Source: Leifsonia sp. EB41 | Lineage (GTDB): Bacteria; Actinomycetota; Actinomycetes; Actinomycetales; Microbacteriaceae | Direction of reading: 5' to 3' | DNA: 64,000 bases | NCBI RefSeq assembly: GCF_041262565.1 | Contig: NZ_JBGCCJ010000001.1 | Span: 3,472,001-3,536,000, forward strand | The notes under the pieces: generated by a model | Databases searched by the model: none | What the model was told of the DNA's origin: nothing | The model's input: only the letters and a program-made list of their open reading frames with translations | Program-made: the position numbers and the translations under genes | Shown here: positions 1-10,801 of the stretch, one piece after another | Layout: each line of letters begins with the position of its first letter | Position numbering within the stretch: the first letter of the stretch is position 1

Positions 1-2313
<2,313 letters not shown>

Positions 2314-2339
2314 CCCTCACGCGCTGAGCAGGTTCCCGG

Positions 2340-2370
2340 ACGGCGGAGCGGTCGATGACCGCTCCGCCGT
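2340..2370. terminator. Bidirectional terminator hairpin, secA / Rv3235-family gene
   Basis: A perfect 14-bp stem (ACGGCGGAGCGGTC at 2340-2353, its complement at 2357-2370) closes on a 3-base loop. It sits between two convergent genes and has no long T tract, which is common for actinobacterial terminators. Confidence 0.75.
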
Positions 2371-2393
2371 TCGTCGTCCGCGGCGCCGGCCCG

Positions 2394-2999
2394 CTACAGC
2401 ACCGTGATCGCGGTGGCGCGCCAGCGCATCCGGTGGCGTTCCAGCCGGAGCGCCACCGCCCTCGATCGGGACGGCTGGTGGATCATCACGACCGCCTCCA
2501 CGACCGAGTCCCCGAGCCGGTTGAGCACCGGCTCGCCGACGCGCACGCGGGGCCGCTTGACCTCGTCGCCCGTGACCGCCCGGGAGCGGGCGGCGATGAC
2601 GGTGCGGCGCAGAAGCTGGATGAAGACGGAGTCGCTGACCCAGCGGCCGAGCTGATCGAGCGGGCGCGCGCCCGCCAGGATCTCGATGACGCAGAGCGCG
2701 AGCTTCGCGCAGAGCAGGCGGGCATCCTCGCCGATGCCCGAGTCCGTCCGCAGGCCGTCTCCGGAGGCCTGGAGCTCTGCGTCGAGCGTGCGTGGCTCGA
2801 AGGGCGCCAGGTCCGGTGGTGGACCCGGGACCGGCGGCGCCACGACCCGCTGCGGCGGTACGAGCCGGAGCGGCGGCCGGGCCGCGTTCGGCCGCTCGAC
2901 AGCGGGCCGTTCGAGGACGGGGGAGAGGAGTGCGTTCATGCTGATGGTGCTCGATTCTTTCTCGTCGACGGTGTTCGTCGGTGCGTGGTGAACACTCAA
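2394..2999 (-). CDS. Rv3235-family protein (DUF6459-like)
   Basis: Up to 201 residues. A low-complexity proline/arginine-rich N-terminal third (residues 25-70) leads into a compact C-terminal domain. This contains DARLLCAKLALCVIEILAG and LGRWVSDSVFIQLLRR, and ends in a short beta-rich tail typical of the Rv3235 family found beside secA in actinobacteria. Molecular function is unknown. The open frame begins at a TTG at 2999; an ATG at 2939 (MNALLSP) is an alternative start giving 181 residues, and neither has a strong Shine-Dalgarno. It converges on secA across a hairpin terminator. Confidence 0.75.
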   Translation of the reverse strand: MSVHHAPTNTVDEKESSTISMNALLSPVLERPAVERPNAARPPLRLVPPQRVVAPPVPGPPPDLAPFEPRTLDAELQASGDGLRTDSGIGEDARLLCAKLALCVIEILAGARPLDQLGRWVSDSVFIQLLRRTVIAARSRAVTGDEVKRPRVRVGEPVLNRLGDSVVEAVVMIHQPSRSRAVALRLERHRMRWRATAITVL

Positions 3000-3067
3000 T
3001 CAGCGCGCCTCGCGGGTGGTCCAGGGCCTGAACGCGGGTGTGGACAACCGGTGCCGCGCGGGCTGTC

Positions 3068-3073
3068 TATAGT
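3068..3073 (+). promoter_or_regulatory. -10 box for leaderless pdtaS
   Basis: TATAGT is followed after 6 bases by the GTG start at 3080, so the transcript would begin at or next to the start codon. Confidence 0.5.
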
Positions 3074-3079
3074 GGGGGA

Positions 3080-4573
3080 GTGTCGACCCTCAGTGATCTC
3101 GTCAATGCCCAAGGTCGTTCCTCCGAGGCGGACGTGGAGTGGCTCCACAGCCTCGTCGGCGACTGGCAGCTCCTGGCCGACCTGGCCTTCGCCGACATCG
3201 TGCTCTGGGTGCCGACGTCGGACGGCGACTTCGTCGCCGTGGCGCACGCGCGGCCGTCGAGCGCCGCGACGCTGTTCTACCGCGACTTCGTCGGCCAGCG
3301 GATCAAGCCCGAGTGGCGCCAGCAGGTCACCGACGCGTACCTGACCAAGCAGATCATCGACACCTCCGCCCCGGACTGGTACGAGGAGACCCCGACGCGC
3401 GTGCGCGCGGTCCCCGTGATCCGCCGGCTCAGCGTCCACTCGCCGCAGACGTCGGACGAGCCCGTCGCCGTCATCACCCGGCACACCAACCTCAGCGAGG
3501 CGCGCACCCCCAGCCGCCAGGAGCTGACTTTCAACGACTGCGCGAACGACCTGTTCGCCATGATCGCGACGGGCGACTTCCCCGACCTGGGCGCGCCCGC
3601 CGCTCCACGCCGCGGCGCTCCGCGCGCGGCTGACGGACTGATCCGGCTCGACGAGACCGGCATCACGACCTTCGCCAGCCCGAACGCGCTGAGCGCTTTC
3701 AACCGGATGGGCTTCACGGGTGAGCTGGAAGGCGAGTCGCTGGCGACGGTCACGACGAAGCTGCTCGCCGGCAGCCTCACGTCCGACGAGTCGCTCCCGC
3801 TGGTCGTCACCGGCCGTGCGCCCTGGCGCACCGACATCGAGGCGCGCGGCGTGACCGTGTCGCTGCGCACCATCCCGATCCGCAACCGCGGGGAGCGCGT
3901 CGGCGCGATCGTGCTGTGCCGCGACGTGTCGGAGCAGCGGCATCAGGAGCGCGAGCTCATCACCAAGGACGCGACGATCCGCGAGATCCACCACCGGGTG
4001 AAGAACAACCTCCAGACGGTGGCCTCGCTGCTGCGCATCCAGGCGCGGCGCACCCACTCCGAGGAGGCCAGGGAGGCGCTCAGCCAGGCTATGCGCCGCG
4101 TCGCCGCGATCGCGGTCGTGCACGACACGCTGTCGACGGGCCTCGCCCAGATCGTGGACTTCGACGACGTGTTCGACCGGGTGCTGCTGCTGGTGGCGGA
4201 GGTCGCCGCCAGCCACACCACGACGGTGCACCCGAAGAAGTCGGGCACCTTCGGCTCGCTGCCGAGCGAGTACGCGACCCCGCTGGCACTGGCGCTGACA
4301 GAGCTGGTCACCAATGCCGTCGAGCACGGTCTCGCGGGCCGTGAGGGCCAGGTGGAGATCGTGGCCGACCGCACGGAGGAGTCGCTGAGTGTGAAGGTCG
4401 TCGACAACGGCTCCGGACTCCCGGAGGGCAAGGTCGGCTCGGGCTTGGGCACGCAGATCGTGCGCACGCTCATCCAGGGCGAGCTCGGCGGCGCCATCGA
4501 CTGGCACACGATGATGGGCCAGGGCACCGAAGTGACCATCGAGGTCCCGCTCCGCTACCTCACCACCGTCTGA
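3080..4573 (+). CDS. pdtaS: PdtaS-type sensor histidine kinase
   Basis: A 497-residue soluble kinase. An N-terminal GAF-like sensor (about residues 10-150) is followed by a PAS domain (about 180-295), a HisKA_2 dimerisation domain and an HATPase domain (about 390-490). The phospho-acceptor box reads IHHRVKNNLQ, with the likely acceptor His at residue 304. The ATPase domain shows VVDNGSGLPEG and SGLGTQIVRTL. No membrane segment is seen. In mycobacteria this kinase pairs with the antiterminator response regulator PdtaR; no such gene lies in this window. The GTG at 3080 was chosen because a -10 box lies just upstream and the family begins at this point. It converges on whiB, the same neighbour as in Mycobacterium tuberculosis. 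Confidence 0.92.
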   Translation: MSTLSDLVNAQGRSSEADVEWLHSLVGDWQLLADLAFADIVLWVPTSDGDFVAVAHARPSSAATLFYRDFVGQRIKPEWRQQVTDAYLTKQIIDTSAPDWYEETPTRVRAVPVIRRLSVHSPQTSDEPVAVITRHTNLSEARTPSRQELTFNDCANDLFAMIATGDFPDLGAPAAPRRGAPRAADGLIRLDETGITTFASPNALSAFNRMGFTGELEGESLATVTTKLLAGSLTSDESLPLVVTGRAPWRTDIEARGVTVSLRTIPIRNRGERVGAIVLCRDVSEQRHQERELITKDATIREIHHRVKNNLQTVASLLRIQARRTHSEEAREALSQAMRRVAAIAVVHDTLSTGLAQIVDFDDVFDRVLLLVAEVAASHTTTVHPKKSGTFGSLPSEYATPLALALTELVTNAVEHGLAGREGQVEIVADRTEESLSVKVVDNGSGLPEGKVGSGLGTQIVRTLIQGELGGAIDWHTMMGQGTEVTIEVPLRYLTTV

Positions 4574-4589
4574 CCACCCAGCCCTGCAT

Positions 4590-4646
4590 CGAGGGGCACG
4601 TTGTTGTCACTGTTCGCACCGAAAAGTGACAACAACGTGCCCCTCG
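4590..4646. repeat. Long intergenic palindrome, CGAGGGGC family, copy 1
   Basis: Perfect 22-bp inverted arms (4590-4611 and 4625-4646, outer core CGAGGGGCACG) surround a 13-base loop. It lies just after the pdtaS stop in a convergent intergenic region. The arms are nearly identical to those at 46261-46319, and the outer core recurs at 12810-12866. It could act as a terminator, but the sequence conservation suggests a dispersed repeat. Confidence 0.85.
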
Positions 4647-4668
4647 GCGGGTGGGTGAGCGCGAAAAC

Positions 4669-4726
4669 GCCGAGGGGCGCTTCCGGACGGTGACGTCTGC
4701 TAGGTGTTCGGAAGCGCCGCCTCGGC
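4669..4726. repeat. Intergenic palindrome sharing the CGAGGGGC core
   Basis: Left arm GCCGAGGGGCGCTTCCG (4669-4685) pairs with 4709-4726, with one bulged G and a 23-base loop. It sits 22 bases after copy 1 and before the convergent whiB stop. The outer core matches the other palindromes but the inner arm differs. It may terminate whiB. Confidence 0.7.
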
Positions 4727-4776
4727 GGCGATGGTGCTGTGATTCGGGATGGATCGCTGTGTTCGTGGGCCCTGTG

Positions 4777-5025
4777 TCAGGACGCGCGGCGGGCGCGGGC
4801 GGCGCGGCGCTTGAGGGCGCGGCGCTCGTCTTCGGAGAGTCCGCCCCAGACTCCGGAGTCCTGACCGGTCTCGAGGGCGTACTGCAGGCAGATCTCGGTC
4901 ACGGTGCAGCGCGCGCAGACCGCCTTCGCCTTGTCGATCTGGTCGACCGCGGGTCCCGTGTTGCCGACGGGGAAGAACAGCTCGGGGTCTGCGGTCAGGC
5001 AGGCGGCTTTGTCGCGCCAATCCAT
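4777..5025 (-). CDS. whiB1: WhiB-family iron-sulfur regulator (WhiB1-like)
   Basis: 82 residues, close to the usual WhiB1 length. Four cysteines (C9, C37, C40, C46) match the C-Xn-CXXC-X5-C pattern that binds a [4Fe-4S] cluster. The GVWGG turn (residues 58-62) is followed by a basic, arginine-rich tail that binds DNA or the sigma factor. WhiB1 proteins are nitric-oxide-sensitive transcription factors that contact the principal sigma factor. The ATG is supported by AAGGAG 9 bases upstream. Its position opposite pdtaS repeats the mycobacterial arrangement, which favours WhiB1 over other WhiB classes. Confidence 0.92.
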   Translation of the reverse strand: MDWRDKAACLTADPELFFPVGNTGPAVDQIDKAKAVCARCTVTEICLQYALETGQDSGVWGGLSEDERRALKRRAARARRAS

Positions 5026-5182
5026 GAAGATATGCTCCTTGTTCGCTGGATGTTTCCTGGCCCGAGGGGGCCTAGAATGCAGGTAAGCAGCCGCGTTACA
5101 GGGTTCTTCAGATCCATGGGGAATGAGACCTGCCCACCACCCTGTGAGCACTAACTCGGCCTTGAATATGCTCCCATAGCAG

Positions 5183-5196
5183 TTGATTCGGATCAA
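5183..5196. promoter_or_regulatory. Small inverted repeat between whiB and the next gene
   Basis: TTGAT-TCGG-ATCAA lies in the 226-base divergent region 5026-5251, in an AT-richer patch. It could be an operator for either gene; no regulator is identified. Nothing else was recognised in this region apart from the whiB Shine-Dalgarno. Confidence 0.3.
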
Positions 5197-5251
5197 TAGT
5201 TCTGCATGGGATAACGCTGTGAACACGAGCACGAAACGTCAGGATGCTATA

Positions 5252-5722
5252 GTGACCGACCCCTCCGCGCCCGGCCTTCCCGCGTCCGATCCGGCGCGCT
5301 CCCGGCCTCCGCTGCTGATCGCGCTGGCAGTGATCCTGACGCTCGAAGCGCTGCTGGTCACGGGCCTCGCGGTCTGGCTGCTGTTCGAGCTTCTCACGAC
5401 GACCCCCCAGTCGTACACCACCGCGGTCGCGATCACCATCCTCGTCGTGCTCGGCGCCGCCTGGCTGATCCTCACGCTCGTCGGCATCCTCCGGCTGCAC
5501 GCTTGGGCGCGCGCCTCCACGGTGACCATCCAGATCCTGATGATCGCGGTGGCCGTCGGAAGCTTCGAGGGCCTCGTCGCGCGGCCCGACCTCGGCTGGG
5601 CGCTGCTCGTCCCCGCCGTCATCGCCGGCGTCCTGGCGCTCGCGCCCTCCGTCGTCCGGGCCACCGCGCGCCCCGTCGAGGCCGACGAGGAGCCCGATCG
5701 CAATACGGGGACACACGAATAG
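5252..5722 (+). CDS. Small membrane protein, four predicted helices
   Basis: 156 residues, no recognised family. A short Pro/Ser/Arg-rich N-terminus precedes four hydrophobic segments: residues about 20-47 (LLIALAVILTLEALLV), 54-80, 86-110 and 115-135. A charged tail (VEADEEPDRN) follows. The GTG at 5252 is preceded by AGGA at 5241-5244. An upstream in-frame ATG at 5183 falls in the probable promoter region and looks less likely. It is divergent from whiB and 36 bases before the DUF1684 gene. Confidence 0.7.
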   Translation: MTDPSAPGLPASDPARSRPPLLIALAVILTLEALLVTGLAVWLLFELLTTTPQSYTTAVAITILVVLGAAWLILTLVGILRLHAWARASTVTIQILMIAVAVGSFEGLVARPDLGWALLVPAVIAGVLALAPSVVRATARPVEADEEPDRNTGTHE

Positions 5723-5758
5723 CGTGACGGCGGGAACAAGGCGCAGACTCGCACTGTT

Positions 5759-6514
5759 ATGGCTGACATCGTGACTGAACTCTCCGCTCCGGCCCTCCCG
5801 TCCCCGTCCACCATCCAGACTGCAGAGGCCGGCTACGCCGACTGGCGCGCCTGGCGCCTCTCGTCCGTCGCAGCCCCGACCGGCAACCTCGCGCTCATCG
5901 AGACCCGCTGGCTCGCGGACGGCGAGGAGACCACTGCGGAGCAGGCGCTCGCCGGGCACCCCGCGACGGTGACCGCCACCGAGCTCAGCCGCCGCAACCT
6001 CGACACCGGCGCACCGGAGCGCGGAATCCGGCTCTGGGACGCCGCCTCGCCCGCGATCCGCGCGTTCGAGACGATCGACGCGTTCCCGTTCGACCCGTCC
6101 TGGATCGTGGAGGCCACCTTCACGCCGGTGAGCGGCGAGCGGACCATCCCGTTCGAGCACATCCGCGACAACGGAGGCACCCGCGACCTGGTCGTGCCTG
6201 GCGACATCACCTTCGAGCGCGACGGCGTCGACTACACGCTGAGCGCATTCGACGACGACGGGACGCTGCTGCTGGTCTTTGGCGACCCGACGAACGGCGA
6301 CGACGGGCCCGACGGCAGCTACGCCTCCGGACGCTTCCTCTTCGTCACGCGCGACGGCGACCGCGCCGTCCTCGACTTCAACCGTGCCTTCGTGCCGCCG
6401 TGCGGCTTCTCGGACCAGTACAACTGTCCGCTGCCGCCGCGGAACAACCGCTTCCCCGTCCCGGTCACCGCGGGCGAGAAGCGCGTCGTGCTCCGCGACG
6501 GCGCCGCGCGCTGA
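5759..6514 (+). CDS. DUF1684 domain protein
   Basis: 251 residues, no signal peptide. The C-terminal half carries the DUF1684 hallmark: LDFNRAFVPPCGFSDQYNC followed by PLPPRNNRFPVPVTAGEK, with two conserved cysteines and an asparagine-rich turn. The biochemical role is unknown. The start is ambiguous: the ATG at 5759 opens the frame, and a GTG at 5771 (VTELSAP) is equally possible, since neither has a clear ribosome-binding site. The next gene, the peptide-binding lipoprotein, starts 65 bases downstream. Confidence 0.8.
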   Translation: MADIVTELSAPALPSPSTIQTAEAGYADWRAWRLSSVAAPTGNLALIETRWLADGEETTAEQALAGHPATVTATELSRRNLDTGAPERGIRLWDAASPAIRAFETIDAFPFDPSWIVEATFTPVSGERTIPFEHIRDNGGTRDLVVPGDITFERDGVDYTLSAFDDDGTLLLVFGDPTNGDDGPDGSYASGRFLFVTRDGDRAVLDFNRAFVPPCGFSDQYNCPLPPRNNRFPVPVTAGEKRVVLRDGAAR

Positions 6515-6579
6515 GCCTCGGCTCCCCTCTGCTTCACCCCCTCGCACACCCCCACTCCACACAGCACAGGAGAACTCCG

Positions 6580-8079
6580 TTGAGAAAGACCCCCCTGCTC
6601 GCCACGATCGCGATCGGCATCGCCGCGTCCCTGGCACTCGCCGGCTGCTCCGGCGCGTCCTCGTCGTCCTCCGGCGGCACTGACGCGTCCATCGCCGTCG
6701 GCTCGCTCTACGAGCCCGTCAACCTGGACAACACCGCCGGCGGCGGCCAGGGCGTGACCGAGGCGCTGAACGGCAACGTCTACGAGGGCCTGTTCAAGCT
6801 CACCGACGACGGCAAGGTCCAGCCGCTGCTCGCCACGAAGTACACGACGAGCTCCGACGGCCTCACCTACACGTTCACCCTCCGCGAGGGGGTGAAGTTC
6901 CACTCCGGCAAGCCGCTCACCAGCGAGTCCGTCAAGACGAGCATCGAGCGCGTGCTCGCCACCGACTCCCAGTCGGCCCGCAAGTCGCAGCTCGCCGTCA
7001 TCTCCGGCATCCAGACCCCGGACGACAAGACCGTGGTCATCTCGCTGAAGTCGCGCTCCATCTCGCTGCCGTACAACCTCAGCTACGTCTGGATCTACGG
7101 CCCTGGCACGACGAACTACAAGACGGCGGAGGACGGCACCGGCCCGTACACCCTCGGCACCTGGAAGCGCGGCAGCTCGCTGAGCCTCGAGCGCTGGAAC
7201 GGCTACTGGGGCGGCAAGGCGAAGAACAAGGAGGTCGTCTACGACTACTTCACCGACGCCAGCGCCCTCTCCAACGCCCTGCTGACCAACCAGGTCGACG
7301 TCGTCACCAGCATCCAGAGCCCTGACTCGCTGACCCAGTTCGAGGGCAACAAGAACTACACGATCAGCAACGGCAAGTCGACGACGAAGGAGCTCCTCGC
7401 CTTCAACGACAAGGTGGCGCCCTTCAACAACGCGGAGGTCCGCAAGGCGGTCTACTCGGCGATCGACACCAAGAAGCTGCTCACCTCGATCTGGGGCAAG
7501 TACGGCACGCTCATCGGTTCGATGGTCCCGCCGAGCGACCCCTGGTACGAGGACCTCACCAAGGTCAACCCGTACGACACCGCACTGGCGAAGAAGGAGC
7601 TGGCCGCGGCCGGCCTCCCGAACGGCTTCGCGTTCACCCTCGACACCCCCACGTACGACCCGCACCCCGCGGTCGCGGAGTTCCTCAAGAGCGAGCTCGC
7701 GAAGGTCGGCATCACGGTGAACATCAACTCGATCTCGGCCGACCAGTGGTACACCAAGGTGTTCAAGAACCACGACTTCACCGCGACCCTGCAGGAGCAC
7801 GTCAACGACCGCGACGTGGTCTGGTACGGCAACCCCGACTTCTACTGGGGCTACGACAACCCGCAGGTCACCACCTGGGTGAACGAGGCCGAGCAGTCCA
7901 GCACCACGGCGGAGCAGACCGCGAAGCTGAAGCTGGTCAACGAGCAGATCGCCAAGGACGCCGCCAGCGCGTGGCTGTACCTCTACCCGCAGATCGTGGT
8001 GGCGTCGAGCTCGGTGAGCGGCTACCCGGTGAACGGGCTGAACTCGCAGTTCTACGCGTACGACATCGTCAAGAAGTAG
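6580..8079 (+). CDS. Peptide-type ABC transporter substrate-binding lipoprotein (family 5)
   Basis: 499 residues. The signal peptide carries a lipobox (LALAGC, lipidated Cys23) followed by a Ser/Gly linker, so the mature protein is anchored outside the cell. The body has the SBP family 5 layout: DGLTYTFTLREGVKFHSGKP near residue 90, GTGPYTLGTWKRG near 185, and a C-terminal lobe ending in LYPQIVVASSSVSGY. The start is TTG at 6580, chosen because AGGAG lies 7 bases upstream and the signal peptide begins there. It is first in a five-gene importer operon. The ligand (oligopeptide, dipeptide or other) cannot be told from sequence. Confidence 0.93.
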   Translation: MRKTPLLATIAIGIAASLALAGCSGASSSSSGGTDASIAVGSLYEPVNLDNTAGGGQGVTEALNGNVYEGLFKLTDDGKVQPLLATKYTTSSDGLTYTFTLREGVKFHSGKPLTSESVKTSIERVLATDSQSARKSQLAVISGIQTPDDKTVVISLKSRSISLPYNLSYVWIYGPGTTNYKTAEDGTGPYTLGTWKRGSSLSLERWNGYWGGKAKNKEVVYDYFTDASALSNALLTNQVDVVTSIQSPDSLTQFEGNKNYTISNGKSTTKELLAFNDKVAPFNNAEVRKAVYSAIDTKKLLTSIWGKYGTLIGSMVPPSDPWYEDLTKVNPYDTALAKKELAAAGLPNGFAFTLDTPTYDPHPAVAEFLKSELAKVGITVNINSISADQWYTKVFKNHDFTATLQEHVNDRDVVWYGNPDFYWGYDNPQVTTWVNEAEQSSTTAEQTAKLKLVNEQIAKDAASAWLYLYPQIVVASSSVSGYPVNGLNSQFYAYDIVKK

Positions 8080-8126
8080 GCAGGCGGAGTCCTCCACAGA
8101 GGCTCCTCCTCGTCGAGTTATCCACT

Positions 8127-8163
8127 GATGCTCGGGAGGCCCGCACCGGGTCTCCCGAGCATC
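8127..8163 (+). terminator. Hairpin between binding protein and permease genes
   Basis: A perfect 12-bp stem (GATGCTCGGGAG at 8127-8138, complement 8152-8163) is extended by an inner CCC/GGG pairing. It lies between the binding-protein stop and the first permease, where such hairpins commonly lower downstream expression or protect the upstream mRNA. Confidence 0.7.
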
Positions 8164-8178
8164 TACGCTGAATTGATC

Positions 8179-9141
8179 ATGACCTCGTATCTCCTCCGCC
8201 GCACCGCGTTCCTCGTGGTGTCCCTGCTGCTGGCGATGGTCGTGCTGTTCTTCCTGCTGCGCGTGCTGCCGGGCGATCCGGCCAACGCCCTGCTGTCGGC
8301 CAGCGCGACGCCCGACCAGATCAAGGCGGCGCAGGAGCAGGTGGGCAGCAACCTCCCGCTGCTCCAGCAGTTCGCGAACTGGTTCGGCTCGCTGCTCACG
8401 CTGAACCTGGGGCAGTCGTTCATCACATCGCTGCCGGTGGGGCCGGAGATCGCCTCGCGGCTGGCGGTGACCATCCCGCTCACCCTCCTGTCGTTCGTGC
8501 TCGCTCTCGTGCTGGCGCTGCCGATCGGCTTCGTCGCGGCCTGGAAGGCCGACCGCTGGTACGGGCTGGTGCTGTCCGCCTTCTCGCAGCTCGGCATCGC
8601 CGTCCCGGTGTTCTGGGTGGGCATCCTGCTCGTGGACGCCTTCGCGGTGAACCTGCGCTGGTTCCCGTCCGGCGGGTTCCCGCGCGACGACTGGGCCGAC
8701 CCCGCGGCGGCGTTGCAGTCGCTCGCGCTGCCGGTCATCACCATCGCCATCGTGATGAGCGCCTCCATCTCGCGGTACGTGCGCAGTGCGACGCTCGACG
8801 TCATCGGCAGCGACTACCTGCGCAACGCCCGCGCGCTCGGCTCCGGTTTCGGGAGGGCGATGTGGCGGCACGGCCTGCGCAACGGCGCGGTCCCGGTCAT
8901 CTCCATCCTCGGCATCGAGCTGGCGACGACCTTCCTCGGCGCTGTCGTGGTCGAGAGCGTCTACACGCTGCCGGGCCTGGGCAGCATGCTGCTCACGGCG
9001 ATCCAGCAGCACGACTATCCCGACATCCAGGGCATCCTGTTTGTCTCGACGCTGCTGGTGCTGATCGTCGGCTTCCTCGCCGACATCGTGCAGCGGCTGA
9101 TCGACCCGCGTCTGCGGCAGAGCATCTCGGGCAACCGATGA
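8179..9141 (+). CDS. ABC transporter permease, DppB/OppB type
   Basis: 320 residues with about six membrane helices. The N-terminal signature RVLPGDPANALL (residues about 25-40) is typical of DppB-type permeases. The EAA-like loop reads YLRNARALGSGFGRAMWRHGLRN, followed by the conserved VVVESVYTLPGLGSMLLTAI stretch. It forms the membrane channel with the next gene product. The ATG at 8179 starts the first helix correctly; earlier in-frame codons fall inside the hairpin. The stop overlaps the next start by four bases. Confidence 0.95.
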   Translation: MTSYLLRRTAFLVVSLLLAMVVLFFLLRVLPGDPANALLSASATPDQIKAAQEQVGSNLPLLQQFANWFGSLLTLNLGQSFITSLPVGPEIASRLAVTIPLTLLSFVLALVLALPIGFVAAWKADRWYGLVLSAFSQLGIAVPVFWVGILLVDAFAVNLRWFPSGGFPRDDWADPAAALQSLALPVITIAIVMSASISRYVRSATLDVIGSDYLRNARALGSGFGRAMWRHGLRNGAVPVISILGIELATTFLGAVVVESVYTLPGLGSMLLTAIQQHDYPDIQGILFVSTLLVLIVGFLADIVQRLIDPRLRQSISGNR

Positions 9142-10016
9142 GCGCGGTGGTGCAGCAGGCGGCGCAGACGGCGCCGGATCCGCAGGAGCGGGCGCGCCGT
9201 CGCGCGCGGCGGTCGGTGACGCTCGGGATCGGCCTCACCCTGGTGGGCATCGTGGTGCTCGTCGCCGCGCTCTCGTTCGTGTGGCTGCCGTTCGCCCAGG
9301 GCGACACGTCGGGAGGCCGGCTGGCGCCGCCGGACGGCACGCACTGGCTCGGTACCGACCGCTTCGGACGCGACCTGACGACGCAGCTCATGATCGGCGC
9401 GCGCATCGCGCTCGCCGTCGGGGTCGGCGCGGTCGTGATCGGCGCCGTCATCGGCATCACGATCGGGATGCTCGCGGCATTCGCGACGCGCTGGCTGGAC
9501 GACACGATCTCGGCGGTGCTCGACATCATCATCGCCTTCCCCGTCCTGCTGCTCGCCATGCTCATCGTGGCCGCGCAGGGCGCCTCCCTCGGCACCGCGA
9601 TCCTGGCCATCGGGCTGGCGATGTCGGCGGTGGTCGCCCGGCTCACGCGGGTGCTGTCCAAGCGGGTGCTCGCCCAGCAGTACGTCACCGCGGCTCGCAC
9701 CTCCGGCACGTCGTGGGGCGGTGTCGTCGCCCGCCACGTCCTGCCCAACATCTGGCCGACGCTCGGCGTCAACCTGGCCCTCCAGTTCGGCGTCGCCGTG
9801 CTCGCGGAGGCCAGCCTCTCGTACCTGGGCCTCGGCGCACCGCCGCCCAACGCGTCGTGGGGCCGGCTGCTGCAGGAGGCGCAGGGGACGGTCGCGGTCG
9901 CTCCCGTCGGCGCCATCGCGCCCGGCGTCGCGCTTGTCGTCCTGGTGGTCGGCGTCAACCTGATCGCCGACGGCCTGCGGGACGTCGCCGACCCGACGCG
10001 GAGGAGGTCGCGATGA
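9138..10016 (+). CDS. ABC transporter permease, DppC/OppC type
   Basis: 292 residues. A cytoplasmic basic N-terminus (QERARRRARRSV) leads into the first helix. HWLGTDRFGRDLTTQLMIGARI is the DppC/OppC hallmark. The EAA loop reads YVTAARTSGTSWGGVVARHVLPN, and the last helix ends in LIADGLRDVADPT, also typical. ATGA overlaps join it to both neighbours, which implies [13 protein letters not shown] coupling with the partner permease and the first ATPase. Confidence 0.95.
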   Translation: MSAVVQQAAQTAPDPQERARRRARRSVTLGIGLTLVGIVVLVAALSFVWLPFAQGDTSGGRLAPPDGTHWLGTDRFGRDLTTQLMIGARIALAVGVGAVVIGAVIGITIGMLAAFATRWLDDTISAVLDIIIAFPVLLLAMLIVAAQGASLGTAILAIGLAMSAVVARLTRVLSKRVLAQQYVTAARTSGTSWGGVVARHVLPNIWPTLGVNLALQFGVAVLAEASLSYLGLGAPPPNASWGRLLQEAQGTVAVAPVGAIAPGVALVVLVVGVNLIADGLRDVADPTRRRSR

Positions 10017-10801
10017 TCCTCGACGTGCAGAACCTCGGCGTGACGGCCCGTGACGGTTCGCCGCTGCTGTCGGACGTCTCCTTCCGGCTCGACGCCGGGG
10101 AGCGGCTGAGCCTGATCGGGGAGTCCGGGTCGGGCAAGTCGCTGACCTCCTTCGCGATCACCGGTCTCCTGCCGGACGGCCTGACGGCGACCGGAAGCGT
10201 CGAGCTCGCGGGCGTCCAGGTGATCGGCGCGAAGGAGCGGGCGCTGGTCCCGCTGCGCGGCCGCACCGCATCGACGGTCTTCCAGGAGCCGCTGACCGCG
10301 CTCGACCCGCTGATGCGCCTCGGCGCCCAGGTGGCGGAGCCGCTGCGCCGGCACCTCGGACTCCGTGGCGCCGCACTGCGCGACGCCGTCCACGCGGCGC
10401 TGGCGGAGGTCCGCCTCCCCGACCCGGAGCGGATCGCGCGCGCGTACCCGCACGAGATCTCCGGAGGCCAGCGTCAGCGCGTCGCCATCGCCGCGGCGCT
10501 CGCCTGCCGGCCTCAGCTGCTCATCGCCGACGAGCCGACGACCGCGCTCGACGTGACCGTGCAGGCGGACATCCTCGCCCTCATCGACTCCCTCGTGGCC
10601 GAGCGGGGGATGGCGCTGCTGTTCGTCAGCCACGATCTCGCGGTCGTCTCGCGCATGACGGAGCGGGCGCTCGTGCTGCGCGCGGGCCGCGTCGTCGAGG
10701 AGAGCACGATCGAGCGCATCCTCAGCAACCCCGCCGACCCGTACACGGCCGAGCTCGTCCGCAGCGCGCGCGAGCTGGACGCCGCCCTGGAGGTGCGATG
10801 A
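10013..10801 (+). CDS. ABC transporter ATPase, DppD/OppD type
   Basis: 262 residues. Walker A is GESGSGKS (residues 36-43), the Q-loop region reads TVFQEPLTALDPLMR, the signature is ISGGQRQRVAIA and Walker B is LLIADEPTTALDVT. It energises the importer as one half of the ATPase pair. Many DppD proteins carry a C-terminal cysteine iron-sulfur motif; none is present here, and the protein ends soon after the D-loop region (NPADPYTAELV). It overlaps the next gene by four bases. Confidence 0.95.
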   Translation: MILDVQNLGVTARDGSPLLSDVSFRLDAGERLSLIGESGSGKSLTSFAITGLLPDGLTATGSVELAGVQVIGAKERALVPLRGRTASTVFQEPLTALDPLMRLGAQVAEPLRRHLGLRGAALRDAVHAALAEVRLPDPERIARAYPHEISGGQRQRVAIAAALACRPQLLIADEPTTALDVTVQADILALIDSLVAERGMALLFVSHDLAVVSRMTERALVLRAGRVVEESTIERILSNPADPYTAELVRSARELDAALEVR